From Plasmodium brasilianum (taxonomy: Eukaryota; Apicomplexa; Aconoidasida; Haemosporida; Plasmodiidae): a DNA stretch of 64,000 nucleotides. This document shows positions 25,567 to 38,927 of this stretch, piece after piece. The stretch spans positions 576,001-640,000 of the forward strand of contig NC_090120.1 of assembly GCF_023973825.1 (NCBI RefSeq), read 5' to 3'. The stretch's first letter is position 1. Each line of letters starts with the position of its first letter. The notes below the pieces were generated by a model, which searched no databases, had not been told where the DNA came from, and worked only from the letters and a program-made list of their open reading frames with translations. The position numbers were made by a program, and so were the translations under genes.

Positions 25567-25859
25567 TTAACACATACACATATATATTTATATATTGTCG
25601 TAAAAAATATGCCAAACAAGTGATATACACCAAATACGGTAAATGGATGAAATGAAAAAAAATATGCTGAAGGAGTTGGAAGAATTAAATTAAATTATTC
25701 GCAATTCACGAAATGTCGAAATATTAAGTTTTTTTTAAAAACCACGTATAATATGGTATACACATTCGCATGATTCGTACGTTTATGTATATCTTCTGTA
25801 TTGCAGTAAAGTAATCACACTGATAAAGACAATTCTTCAGAAAAACAAAAAAAATAAAG

Positions 25860-25979
25860 GCAAAATAAAGCAAAATAGGGCAAAATAAAGCAAAATAGGG
25901 CAAAATAAAGCAAAATAGGGCAAAATAAGGCAAAATAGGGCAAAATAAAGTAAAATAGGGCAAAATAAAGTAAAATAAA
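25860..25979. repeat. 10-bp minisatellite (GCAAAATAGG / GCAAAATAAA)
   Basis: Twelve 10-base units in which gcaaaatagg and gcaaaataaa mostly alternate, giving a 20-base higher-order period. The overlapping minus-strand frames (25724-25963, 25837-26088) are artefacts of it. Confidence 0.92.
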
Positions 25980-26632
25980 ATAAAAAAATTCTTTTCAAGT
26001 TAACAGTATTTTTCTTCTGCTTATAATAAAACCCATTTTCTCTTTTTATAATTATTTGCACTTGAAAAAAAAAAAAAAAAAAGAACATATATATATAGCC
26101 TAAAATGAAATAAATTAAAATTGCACAATAATATTGGGGAAATGGTAGCTACAATAACAATAATAGCAATGGTCATGAGATGAAAATTAGAAAATGGCAA
26201 AAAAACTAAGGTTACTTTTTACATTCCTTTTTATCAATTGAAAAGTATTCCATCAAAAAATATAAACGAAACTAAAATTTGTGCTTTACAAATGTACAAA
26301 TTATGAGTGCAAAAGAAAAAAAAAGGAAATAAAAGAGAAATAAAAATAGGAATAAATCCATATATCGATAAAAAGAACCTTGACAAGCATTATATATATA
26401 TATATATATATATGCTTGTTATGCATAACAGTTTTACTAAATACGTTTAACGCAAGCATGCATGGTATGGGAGTATTCATTTATTTTATACACATGTAAA
26501 TTAGCAATATTAACTTTTATGCATGAATTAAAAAAAATTAAAATTTTGAAGTTCAAAAAATGAAACAAAAAAAGTGACACAAAATATTGTAATATAGTAC
26601 GACGAAAATAGTTATTTATTAAACCATTGTAC

Positions 26633-26663
<31 letters not shown>

Positions 26664-27145
26664 CACGAAATAGCCAATTATCAGAACATTGCACATTTTA
26701 CGAAATATTCCTCTACACCTTTCTTATCAAATGAAGAATTAATATTGAAGTTTTTTTTTTTTTTTAATTTGATTTTATCTTAGTTTTTATCATTATTATT
26801 TTAAATATATTTAATTATTTATATTATTTATATATTCCTATATGTATTGTTCTCAGCAACATCTTACATTATCATATTTAAGAGGAGTGTACAAATCCTG
26901 AAAACATATATTTATTTAAATCGTATTAATACTTATATATATGCGCGCTAATGGTATTTTTCACTACCTCTATATAATTTAATCCGTAATAGGATAAGAA
27001 TTATTCTTGTTATTTTTTTCATATTTTGTTTAATAATTTTACAGTTTATTTTATATCATATCATTTATCTTCCGTATATATAAACCCCGCATTTTCATAA
27101 CGCATACTTTAAAAAGGAAAATAAAACCAAGTGTCACCAAACATG

Positions 27146-27257
27146 ACATTAAAATACGATGACGTTAAAATGTGATGACATTAAAATATAATGGCGTTAA
27201 AATGTGATGACATTAAAATATAATAGCGTTAAAACATAATACCATCAAAATTTAAGT
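27146..27257. repeat. 16-bp degenerate tandem repeat
   Basis: About seven copies of a 16-base unit of the form acattaaaatacgatg, with alternating variants (acgttaaaatgtgatg, acattaaaatataatg). Confidence 0.85.
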
Positions 27258-27450
27258 GTTTTTTAAAACTCATAGAATAATAACAAAATTGTTAATATAA
27301 TTCTTGTAGAGTTTTTTGTGTGTATACCTAGTACAACTAATTTTAAATGTTATGAAGAATCTTAATTCAAAATTTATGGAAATATTTTAAAGAGATTAAT
27401 TTCTACGCCCACATTCTTAAGGTTGAAGCTGCATTTATACGTTTGAATAC

Positions 27451-27486
<36 letters not shown>

Positions 27487-29656
27487 GTATGTATATATAT
27501 AAACATTTTCGACTTTATTGAAGAACAAAGAAATAACCCTGATTTAAGGTTATATTGACAACTGCTTAAAGGAACGAAACATTCTGAATTGACTTTATAT
27601 CAATACAAGTTAATTTTACTTTAAAACAACTTATATGAACAGACGTAATTCATCATTCGAAAAAAAGGAAAAAAATAAAAAAAATTAAAGGTATTTATTA
27701 TATTTTTATTAACCTTCTTATCAATAAAAAATAGGTTATTAAAAGTTTAGAATTTAAGGTCATGTTAAATATCGTTTTATTTGATTTTTTTTTCTTTTTC
27801 ATAATGGTATAAATAAAATATGAATTATGGAATTAAATCGTTTTTTAAAGAGTATGGTAGAATATATATTTCCCTATTTCTATTTTGTGCAATTTTAGAT
27901 TTATATACAACACGAACATAGAAAAAGGGGTGCATAAATTAGACTATATATTCATATATATATACACACGTACACATTTACACATCAATAACTATGTATA
28001 CCTACATACTCACAAGCGTGTGTATATTTACTTATACAACTACATGATAACAATTTAACAACTACTATTTTGGTTAAATACTGTTGCTGCATTTTTTTCA
28101 CATTTTTCCTACCATCTCCTTTATTTCAAATATCTGATGTTTTAGCTATTAAATCTAATAACTATTTTTACAACTTTTTCATTAACCAAGGCTTAATACT
28201 ATTCAAATAATAAAAAAAGGTAATTCATATTTAAAAAAAAAAAAAAAAAAATTGGTTTACAATTTTCTTTTTTTGCGAATAGTAATAATAATATAATGTT
28301 ACTATATTAACATTTTCCCTTTTTTAATTAAAATTACACATAAAAAAAAAAAAAAATACACTTTTTATTTTATGGGTCCGGGCTTATGCGTTGCACATTA
28401 TGTATACGATTTGTTGAACCTTTTCTAAAAAATTCTGTTCCATTTGACAGGAATGAAAAAAGATAATTTTAAATATGATTATTAAATATATGACTGTATT
28501 TACCTAATATTCAATAAAACTAATTGTAGTAAGAACGAAAAATTCGTTCCATTGATCAATATACATTCCTATGAAATTTTTTTAAATTCGGTAAAAAAAA
28601 AAAAAAAAATATACATATATATATATATATAATATCAAATTGGGAAAAACGTTTATGATAATAACAAAAAATATGATTACAATTACAATAATAAAACATA
28701 AAATTAATATATATTTTGTGCATATGTACATATATTTCAACACATAAGTATAGGTATAAGAACAAATAAAAAAAATATAAGAAAAAAATATAAAAAAATA
28801 ACATTTTTTTTGTATTCATTTAATATTCTTTTTCCTAATTCCTTTTTTAATCGTCACAATTTAAACTCAAAGTATTTGCAAATTACAATTTTTGCTTTTT
28901 TCCATTTTTTATTTTTATGTTTAGTACTATAGATAATACACAAAGATCTGAAAAACACCAGAAAAAAGAGAGAAAAATGAATACTTTCGCATATATTGTA
29001 CTTACATGTACATAATGAAAAAAAAAAAAAATAAATAAATTGAAATAAAATAAAATGAATGTATAATATCACAGCTTTGTTTTTATTTTGTTTTTTCTTG
29101 ATTTATGTTTTGTTTTATTTTTTTTTCGTTTTAGTAAAAAGAATGTACAGTATCCAATAAGCAGTGAGCTAATTAACACACTCTAATGTTCCTTTTTTTT
29201 TTTTTTTTTTTTTTCAGTAGTGAGTTTTTTATTATAATTTTTTCATGATAATAGTTATAAAGATTTTTAATGTTCCTTTTTTCTTATTTTATCATTTTCT
29301 TATTTTGTTTTTTCCTAATTTAACCTTTTTTTTTCCCCATATTTTTTGCGTATTCCCCGTATTTTTACTTTATGATTATATTTTTTTATCCTTTCCTTTT
29401 AATCAGTTTTTTTCATTTTTTCCCCGTGTTTTTGTAATTCTATATCTTTTTATTCCCCAATCCCTTTTTTTGTTACCTTTTAAATATTACCATTACAATA
29501 GAGGAATCGTTTAAGAGATTCGTGAAATTATTGCGTACTATTTGATATATAATCAAAATAACAATTACATATATAATGTAATCTCAATATAGCAACAGCT
29601 GTGAAAATGATACATGATGATTTAAAAACAAAAAAAAAAAGTTAAGTGAACACATA

Positions 29657-32600
29657 ATGAAAATTGAAGTTAAGGAACATTTAATAAATATTATGTTTAA
29701 TAATAATGCGCATGTTAGTAACCAACAAAAACGATTTAATGGAAATGTTGAAGATATAATAGTAACCTATTCAGGAGCTTTTATGAATTTCACAAAACAA
29801 AGGTGTTATAATAAGTATAATACTAAGGCGATCTCGGCTACGTCTATTAGTGAGCTTTATATTTTTTGCGTTTATCCGAATATCCATTTAAAAAAGAAGT
29901 ATTCCTCATATATAGTGGAAAGTAATTATCAAATTGTAATGAGCCAACGACAAGTTTTAATTATTAACTTATTTGTTATCTTTTTTTTGTTAGAAATTAG
30001 AAAATATATAAAGGAGATTTTATTACATTTCATAAAGAATTTTTTTCTATTTTTTGTAAAGACGTATCTATTAATTTTTTGTAACTGGAGTAGTTTTTCT
30101 GTTTTCTCCCATATTTCTTATATTCACCTTTTGCTTCATAATGACTCATGGGACACATTTAATTTTACGAAATATGTTTTATTTTTTAATTGTGTACAAA
30201 AATTTAATAGCAATGTTGTTTCATTGAAATATAAGAATAATCATATTTTAAAAAGTATAAAGAACAAAGACAACGAGAAGAAAAATCATATAATTCAATA
30301 TAAAAATAGTAGCTGTGCGCTAATTATATTTTTACTATCAATAAGAGGACGGAAAGATGAGAAAATTAAAAATGCCCTTTTTTATTATATAGAAGAGAAT
30401 AATTATACGAAATTTGACAAAAATAGGATAATCGAAAAAAATAACCATATCAAGATCAAGATGATAATGATAATAAAAGTAACAATAACAGAAATAATAA
30501 TAATATATTACGTTAGCTTAGTAGAGAATATTCTTTTTTTATGCATACCTATTATAAAAAATGTGCATCATCTTCTGTATCATCACAAAAATACAAAATT
30601 GTTTAATACTCAAGAATATTTACCAGTAGAAAGGGAAATGCGTATTATAAATAAATGCGGGAAAGCTTTCCTTACAAATTTTTCGCAGATATTACATTTT
30701 TTTTTGTGTGTAGCTATTCAGCATTATATTCCTCCCGATGGTCATCAATTTGCTCGCCATTTTAAATTAGATAGTATCATCCATTTTTTGATTTTGAAAG
30801 TTGTATTACATAGTCAGAACCATTTTAAAATTAACGTATCTTATGAACATACATTTATAACTCTACAGTTAATTGCATATTTAACAGAAATATGTAAAAA
30901 GGATTTCCTCTTTTTTGCTACTAAAGTATTTTGTATGATAAAAAATTTGAAAGAAGGCAGAATGCCCTTTAGTGTAGAACGCAGAAATAACAAGATAAGT
31001 AAAAAGGGGAACAACAATTGCAACCACAGCAACAGTAGCGGCAAAAATAACAACATTGGTAACAATAACATTGGCAACAATAACATTGGTAACAATAACA
31101 TTGGCAACAATAACATTGGTAACAATAACATTGGCAACAATAACATTGGTAACAATAACATTGACAACAATAACATTGGCAACAATAACATTGGCAACAA
31201 TAACATTGGCAACAATAACATTGGCAACAATAACAGGAACAATATGAGCATATATATGAACTGCGAGCGGAAGGTGCGATATGAGGAGATGTTCAATCTT
31301 AGTAAAAATCGCCACAGTTATTTCAGAAATCAGTATAGGCAGTCCGGAAAAGTAGGAAAGAGGACATGTATGAACATGATCAGAGTGAAAAACGGTAAAT
31401 TGGCTAAAAAATTTATGTGTGAAATGACCCTCAAAAATTCTTTAGAATATAAGAGCAAAGGTGAAATTAGAAACAGTGAAGAATATAGTGGAAGGAATGA
31501 TCATAACAGTAATACCTACAGTAGGGAAGGAAACGAACATAATCATCGTAGGGGAAGTAGAGATAGTGGACAGAATAGCGAAAAAGGTAGTGGTAGCGAA
31601 CAGGACAGTAACAGCAAGAAGAGTAACGGTAATGAAAATAATTACAACAACAGTGGAAACAATAATAACAAAAACAGCAATAGCAGCGGTGGCAATAATA
31701 ACAACAGTGAAGGTAATGACAATGATAATAGCAATAATAACGATGAAGACAATAAGAATAACAAAGGAGAAGACGACTTTGTAGGTGATGATAAGAGTAA
31801 TGATGAACGCAGCAATAACGATAACGATAATAATGAAGATATTAATGTGGAAGGTAATAATAATAAAGGTGAAATTAACGTGAATGGAAACGAAAATAAG
31901 GACGCTGAAGGAATTAATAATGTAGATGCTGGTAACAGCACTGCTAACTGTAAAAGCAGTTCACGTAGTAGGAGTAATAATAATAATATTACAAGTTGTA
32001 ATGACAATATATGTAATCAGAGTAATGTGAATATCACGGATGAAGGTAGAACAATAAGCAGCAGTAATAAGATATGTGATGAAAGTGACAACAGTACTAA
32101 AGAACACAAACAAAATGGAGAAGATAAGGAAAAGAAAAATTTAAAAATTACCAAAAGGATGCTAAAAAATCTATCATTCATGTCATTTAATACAGGATTA
32201 TTAGAATATAAAATATGTGGGATTTGTATTTATCAAAACCCTCCATTTATTTCAAGTAGACTTCTTCATATTCCTTTTGCTTTAAAAAAAACAAATGCAG
32301 ATATAATAGCTCTACAGGAAGTATATGACGAGAAACATGTAGAATATCTTAAAAGTAATTTAAATTCGAGTTATCCTTTTTGTGCTAGAGATAATTATTG
32401 CAGCGATATATTTATGAACAAATTTATCGGTGCAAATAAGGTTGATGGGAATGAAGAAAATGGGCCCAGAAGCAATATTGTAGAAGGTAGCAATAAACAG
32501 GGTGGTAAAGGTGACGATAAAAATGACGAAAAAAGTTACAGCAAAAATGATGGCAAAAGTTACAGCAAAAATGATGGAAAAAGTTACAGCAAAAATGATC

Positions 32601-35600
32601 GCAAAAGTGACGTTAAAAGTAGCGACATTGGAGACGACAAATGTAGCAACAGTAGTATCATTAATAATGCTTGTAAAAGGAATAGTCTAAATTATTGCAA
32701 GAATGGGGGTAAAAGGAACAATCCAAATATCAGTAACGCAAACATGAACAGTCGAAGCGGCGTACAAAGAAAAGAGAAAAATTGCAAAAAAAAGAAATAT
32801 TTCGCCCTACATCATGGCTTGTTAGTATTTAGTAAATACCCCATTATATATTCTTATTTTCATCAATTTAAACATGTGACATATTTAGAAAATTTATTCG
32901 GAACTAAAGGATTTTTAGAAGTAGTTATTGATGTTCCATTTTTCAGTTACATTACTCTGGTCAATATGCATTTAGCTAGTGGTGCTGTTGACACAGAATC
33001 AAAATATATAGAAAAAGTTAGAGATTTTGAAATTAAACAAATCATGAAAATTGCTAGAAATGCTGAAAAAAGAAATACAATACCAATAATTATTGGTGAT
33101 TTAAATGCTGCTCCTAATTTGTGTCCAAATAATTATTCTTCTTTTATTAAAAGAGGATGGAAAGATGCATGGCTTTATGCTAGGAATGTCAAAAAAAAAA
33201 AAATAAAACAAGTTTTAGCTAAACCTCTACGTCAATTAAAAAGGAGCAAAACACCCGTTATCTCTCCCAACTTGTATAACCAGTTTGATTGTTTACTCCC
33301 GGCGGATAACAAACAAATTGGATACGAATTCGTTTATGAGAGCGGTGGAAATGATGTTGACAAGAGGATCTACAGTTTGAACAAAAGTGATGATAGTGCC
33401 AGCAAATATGGAAACAAAATTGGTAACAAAAATGGTAGTAAAATTGGAAACAAAACAGATGGTTATGGTACTAATGAGGGGTGTATTTATCTCGATAGTG
33501 GATCTAGCGATCATGATAATAGCAACATTGACTGCTGTCAATGTGCATTAAAAAGTATCTATCTCGAAAACTCAAGGGAGAAAAAAGAAAATAGAAAAAA
33601 TAACAAGTCCATTAATAATAACTCTACTGCTATTTTCCTCGGTAAAAAGAGAAGTAATAACAACAGTGAAGAAAATTACAACAGTGAGAAAATTGTAAAG
33701 AGTGGGGAAAATTACAACTCAACTTTTTACGCCAATTCGGCTAAACTTTTGTGCAATAATTGCAAAAATCCCCATTTCCTGAACTTATGTAATGACGATA
33801 GCAAGCAGCTTAGGAAGAGCGTAAAAAAATGCGAGCTACATGAAAACAACATAGTTTCACCAATAACATATTTAGAAACAAATAACTTTAAGCCATGTGC
33901 AATGAAATTTGAAAGTTCTTCTGTTAATAATGATAATAGTATGAATAGTAATAATAATAATGTGAATAATACAATAAAAACGGGAACATACATGCACTTT
34001 AAAAAGCTTAAAAACGGCTTCTGCGTAGTATGCCATTACAAAAATAAAGAAAAATCCAATGAAAATAGTAATACGTGTTTTCTAGGTACTAGTTTATGTA
34101 TTTGTAATAACAGTAGAGCAATAAAAACTATAGTTAAAATCAAAAAAAAGAAAAGAAAATACTTTAATCATATAAATGTCAAAAAAAAAAAAGATATAAA
34201 CAAGTTAGAAGTACATACAGAAAAAATAGTAAAACGGATAATGTGGACATAAAGTTGAATAACATTAACAATAACGAAAATTATTTTTATTTTAATGAGA
34301 TTAGTTGTAGTAAGAGCAACCCTATTAAAAATTTCGTTTCTCATTTTTCTAAAAATAACGATTTTCCTAATTACGACATTAAAAGTGGTAAAAGAAATTT
34401 GCATGCAACTAGTACATTTTGTGTAGCAAAGTTAGATGAAGAGAAAGAAGGATGTTTTCCTAGTAGTGATATAAAATATAAAGGATACGATAGTGAGGAT
34501 ATAAAGAACATATCTACGGATGTTATTAACACATGCACATGTATAAGTAGTAGCTATACTGATATAAGCAAAAATTGCTTAGATATCAGAAACAGCAACA
34601 ACTACACAAGTGTAGACTATATAAAAAAGGGTAAGGATATTTGTATGCGCAGTATACCAAATATTAAGAATGAAACAAGACCATCCAATATTTGTGGGAA
34701 CATCCACCAAAAAAATGATAGCATCAGGACACAGAAGAACATACAAAGGTGTTCTACTTGTGATATTATTAAATGGGATACTAAACTTAATAATAATATT
34801 GTTTATAATAAAATCAGCTTGTTCAAAAATAATGAAAAAAGAAATACTTCAAATGAAGTTATGACAAAGTACTACGAACAGTCAGATTATTGTGCAGGTA
34901 AAAAGGAAGAATATTATAACAATTTCAAAAACTGCACCAACAATAACAGTGATTATAATTTATACTCAAGTGATATTTCGAGCGACAGCAATCGTTCGTA
35001 CACGGATCTGTACGATGATGAGGAGGAAGAAGTGGAAGAAGGGGAAGAAGATATGAACGATTTAAGTGACACCAATTGGAATAGCTCAAGGTGTTTTATC
35101 AGCAAAGTAGATTATACGAACAATAAGAAAGGACTAGTAAGTGAGGTGGAAAAAGGGTATACATATTCAGATGCTACGAACAGAGTAATAAGAAAGAATA
35201 AAGAAAACGATATATTAAATGGTGAAGTGTTTGTTAAAAATGAACATAATGGAAATATGAGAAGGGACTTAACAGATGATGTACCCATTACTGAAAAAAG
35301 TGGAGTATTAGGGAACCACGAAATAAAGAACGAAGATCATTACAAATGCCATTACAAAGAGTGTTATAAAGGACGCTTCAGAGATATTACCAATTCACTC
35401 TGTTGTGACTCATATAAGGAAGGTAATACTACCCTCACGCATATATATAATGAAAACCCTCAAAATGGTATATACTCTGAAAAGATCAAAAAAATAGAGA
35501 AAAATAATTCTAGATTGAATAAAAGCTCTTCACATGATGAAGGACAAGAAGGCGTAAACTATATCAGGACTAATTATCAGGATAAGGAAAAAAGAAAAAC

Positions 35601-37518
35601 AAGTTTCTTTTTGAGTAAAGAACAGGAGGAACAAGAACAAGTACAACAAGAGCAAAGAAATGAAAAAACGGAGTTTGTGTTACCCAGAAAGGTAGACGGT
35701 TACAATGGCAAGGACGATGACAATGTCGTTAGTCATGCCGATTGTAGCGATAATAACAAAGTCGAAGATGTCAACAAATGTATTACAAACACTGATTCTA
35801 TTAATGAAGATATAAATGTTGTAATAAGTACATCTAACGCAACCAACGATGCGAACGAAGAAAATGCAAGTGTTAACACAAACAAGAAGAAGAAAAAAAT
35901 ATCTAAATTTGCAAAGAAAATGAAATATATAAAAAAAAAAATTTTCTGCAAGTTCATGAGGAGTTACGGAAGGTCCCACTACCATAAAGGTGAAAAAAGA
36001 CTAGAAATTAAGGAAGATAAAAAATATACATATTACAAAAAAGGGGAAAAAGGAAATGACCAAAAGAGCGCTTTGTTTTGTACCGTTAATGGAGAGGTAC
36101 AAGATGGTCAGACTGTATATCCTCAAGAAAAGGAAGCATCGAATGTCATGAGGAATGATGAGATAGATCCTTTCAATAATAATAAAAATAGAAGAAATAT
36201 AAATGAACAAAGTAAGAAAAATGCAAGTTGCAATAATTTTCTATATTTCACAAAAAAATGGTATAATCATAACAGTGAACAAGTGCTAAAAAAAGATATT
36301 TTCTATTTTATCAAAAAATTGAAGTTTAAAATTACAGAAATGTTAAGACACACATTTAATATTTATGAAAATAATTCTAAAAATAGTATGAGTGATGAGG
36401 AGCAATTTTTATTATGTGAGAAGGAGGGGAAGCACGAGGAGCAGCCTACGCAAAATGACAGAAACTATGTAGAGAATTTTCACACGCACAAATCGCCAGG
36501 AAGCATATTAGCAAGTAGCACATTAGAAAGAAATGGATTAGCAAGTAGTGGAGTAACCAGTAGTAAGTTATCGAACAGCAAGTTAGGAAGAAATTTTACT
36601 AAAACGTGTGATTACTGTGTTCCACAGAATGAATCCCCCAAAAACAATAAAAAGGAAAATATATTTAGACGAGGACAAAAAAAATCTATGTGCAACTATT
36701 TTTTTAGAAGGAGCAAGAAAGGAGAACAGTGGTTTGGAAGAAATCTAATGAAAGAAAAAAATAATTTTCATAAGGAAAAAAAATTTAATATTTTTCAGAG
36801 TACAGGACGAGGAGATATATATCATAATAATTTATATGAAAAAATAAATCTTAAAAAAAAAAATAAAATTTTTTTTAATGTGCAGAAAGATGATTCTCTT
36901 TCGTGTGATGAATTTACATGGGATCCTTTGAACCCTTTGAATTTAATCGGACCACATTCTAGATGTAACGGATTAAGGTGCGATTACATATTTTTCCCTC
37001 CAATAAATTACAGAAAGGATAAAAATAATAAACAAAATAAAGAAGACAATATAAAAGTTCAGAAAAATAGTAATATTAAAATGAGTTACAATGAACACCT
37101 AATAAGGAGTGACAAAAACCTGAAGACGAACGCTTTACCATATGGACAGGATAGTAAGGAAGGAGATGATCATGCACACTCAGGTTTTGTTTGGAAATTG
37201 CACAGCAGAAGTGATAAGGGTAGCAAATGGAACAGTGGCAAAATAAATAGTCGAAATTGCAGTAATAAAGAAAAGCCAGAACAACGTAACATTAAAAAAT
37301 ATGGAGATCTAAAAATTCTGAAGCATTATTATATTAAGAGTGCAAAGATATTATTTAATGAGCCCTCAGTAATGATACATTCTCACAGGTATTACCAAAA
37401 TTTCAATTGTTGCTACTCATTTTGTATGAAAATAAGGAATGTTCATTTTGTAACGATGTCTGATCATTATGCTATTAAAATTGATTTACGACTCAAAAAA
37501 AATCATCAATTGGTATAG
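29657..37518 (+). CDS. EEP-superfamily phosphodiesterase, neutral sphingomyelinase-like, broken by one frameshift
   Basis: Two overlapping frames form one gene: 29657-34252 (1531 residues) and its continuation, open from about 34168 to 37518. The first carries the N-terminal half of the endonuclease/exonuclease/phosphatase fold: LSFMSFNTGLL (about 840), ADIIALQEVYD (about 885, catalytic Glu), HHGLLVFSKYPI, VNMHLASG (His) and IIIGDLNAAP (about 1147). The second carries the rest: TWDPLNPLN and RCDYIFFPP (about 890-920 of that frame) and the final SDHYAIKIDL (catalytic Asp-His). TWDPLNPLN together with DYIF is typical of neutral sphingomyelinase-type enzymes, which hydrolyse sphingomyelin or related phosphosphingolipids. 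The first 420 residues contain several hydrophobic stretches (for example 113-150), so a membrane protein is likely. Frames must cross between 34168 and 34249, where an A12 tract (34181-34192) is the obvious slip site. Large Asn/Ser/Lys inserts interrupt the fold. A PI-phosphatase-type EEP enzyme is an alternative. Confidence 0.75.
31046..31240. repeat. 15-bp coding repeat (Asn-Asn-Asn-Ile-Gly)
   Basis: About thirteen copies of a 15-base unit such as aacaataacattggt inside the EEP gene, read as NNNIG with one NNNID variant. The frame stays open in the other five frames too, which accounts for the antisense Leu/Met and Val/Ile frames here. Confidence 0.95.
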
Positions 37519-38927
37519 AACAATTAGGGAAAGACACACACTGCGGCCTTTTACTTTTTTAGCTCCTTTTACAACACCATTAGTGTATACTCACTATATA
37601 CTTATACAAAGTACTTGCTAATATATGGGTCTCGAACAATTTTATAACCTTCCACAAGTTTTATGTGTGCTATGTTTTTTTCTTTTTCTTTTTTTGCATT
37701 GTGTACCCGGTCTACACTTAATTTAATTTTTTTTTTTTTTCGCTGCATTGTGCTCTCTTTGGTTCACGTGATATAATTTTATCCTTATTTATTTTCCTTT
37801 TTATCAGTGCACGTTTTAAGTATATGATGTACAGTTTCAATTATTCATGCAATTGGTGCGGCTTACCAAAATAGCCCAGTCAAATATTATTAAGTTTGTA
37901 AATTGTTTTTGTTTTTCTTTTTTTTTAAAGCACTGTTTAACATAATTTTTTTTTAACCAAAGAGATTATATTTTGTAAACGCAAAAATATATAAATGCGT
38001 ATTTTCTTATTTTTTTGCTTTCTCACTTTTTGCAATGTTAATTATGTATATGTATTGTATATTCCTGCTTATATATGTGAGTGTATATATATATGTATAC
38101 ATGCGTATGTATCCCCATATATATGTAAAATGGTTCACGGAAAGACAAATATAACTGTGCATATATATTCTTTTACAGTTTTATTGAAGATTTATTTTTA
38201 ATTATTTGAATAATATATTTATAAGAAGTTAAGCAAAAGGCACCTCTAAACGAAAAAGCAAATTTATAGTTCAAAAGAACAAAAATATGTGTATTAAATT
38301 TCTACAAAGGTGTGAACTTTAAAATGGAAAATCAAAAAATTAAATAGAGCATGATATTTAATAATTAATAAGACCGATAAGCGCACAAGAAGGCAAGTAC
38401 AATGATACGCCCATGTATGCTTATGTATAGAGTAAACGCATGGTCTTATGTACTGCCTTATGTAAACGAGAGCCAAAGGACTCTTCGTACAGCTCACATA
38501 AAAAAGTAAAAAAAAAAAAATTAAATTAAAATAAATTCATTAAAATAAACTATATAAAACAAATAAGCACAATAAATAAACAAAATAGAATAAGCATAAT
38601 AAATAAAATGAACAAAATAAAATGAAAATAAAATTTGGTGAAATAAAAGTAATAAATAATGAGGGAGTAATGAAAAATGCATGATAACAAAATAAAAAGA
38701 CATCCCAAAATACTCTCTTTATAGTGCTCACCTAACTCTGCAAGAATATAACTACTTTTTTTCCTTCTAATTAGCAACATTTATTGGATCTACACGATCG
38801 AAGTAGGAATCTGTATACATTATGTGTACCCTCTGACGGTTGTATATGAACATGTATTCATATATATATATAAACACCCGTATATATATATGTGTATATA
38901 TACATACATATTTATACGTGTATATCG
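37519..38927. other. Convergent intergenic region
   Basis: 1.4 kb between the 3' ends of the EEP gene and the RNB gene. T tracts, a (TA)-rich patch (38080-38125) and an A-rich stretch (38505-38660). Short frames on both strands are simple sequence. Nothing else is seen. Confidence 0.6.

Larger units (their letters stand above)
25403..29656. other. Long divergent intergenic region (coatomer beta' / EEP gene)
   Basis: 4.25 kb carrying both promoters. Contents: a 26-bp array next to the coatomer start, a 10-bp array at 25860-25979, (TA)n tracts near 26395-26412, 26638-26662 and 27453-27500, a 16-bp array at 27146-27257, and long A/T homopolymers. Around 28860-29010 the minus strand shows a good donor/acceptor pair, but no convincing reading frame. 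No gene is called. Confidence 0.6.

Noticed and set aside
30841..31315. Minus-strand Leu/Met- and Val/Ile-rich frames
   Set aside because: Antisense readings of the 15-bp NNNIG repeat in the EEP gene.
34243..37518. Independent gene starting at 34243
   Set aside because: It begins at GTG, has no ATG near, overlaps the previous frame and supplies exactly the missing half of the EEP motifs.
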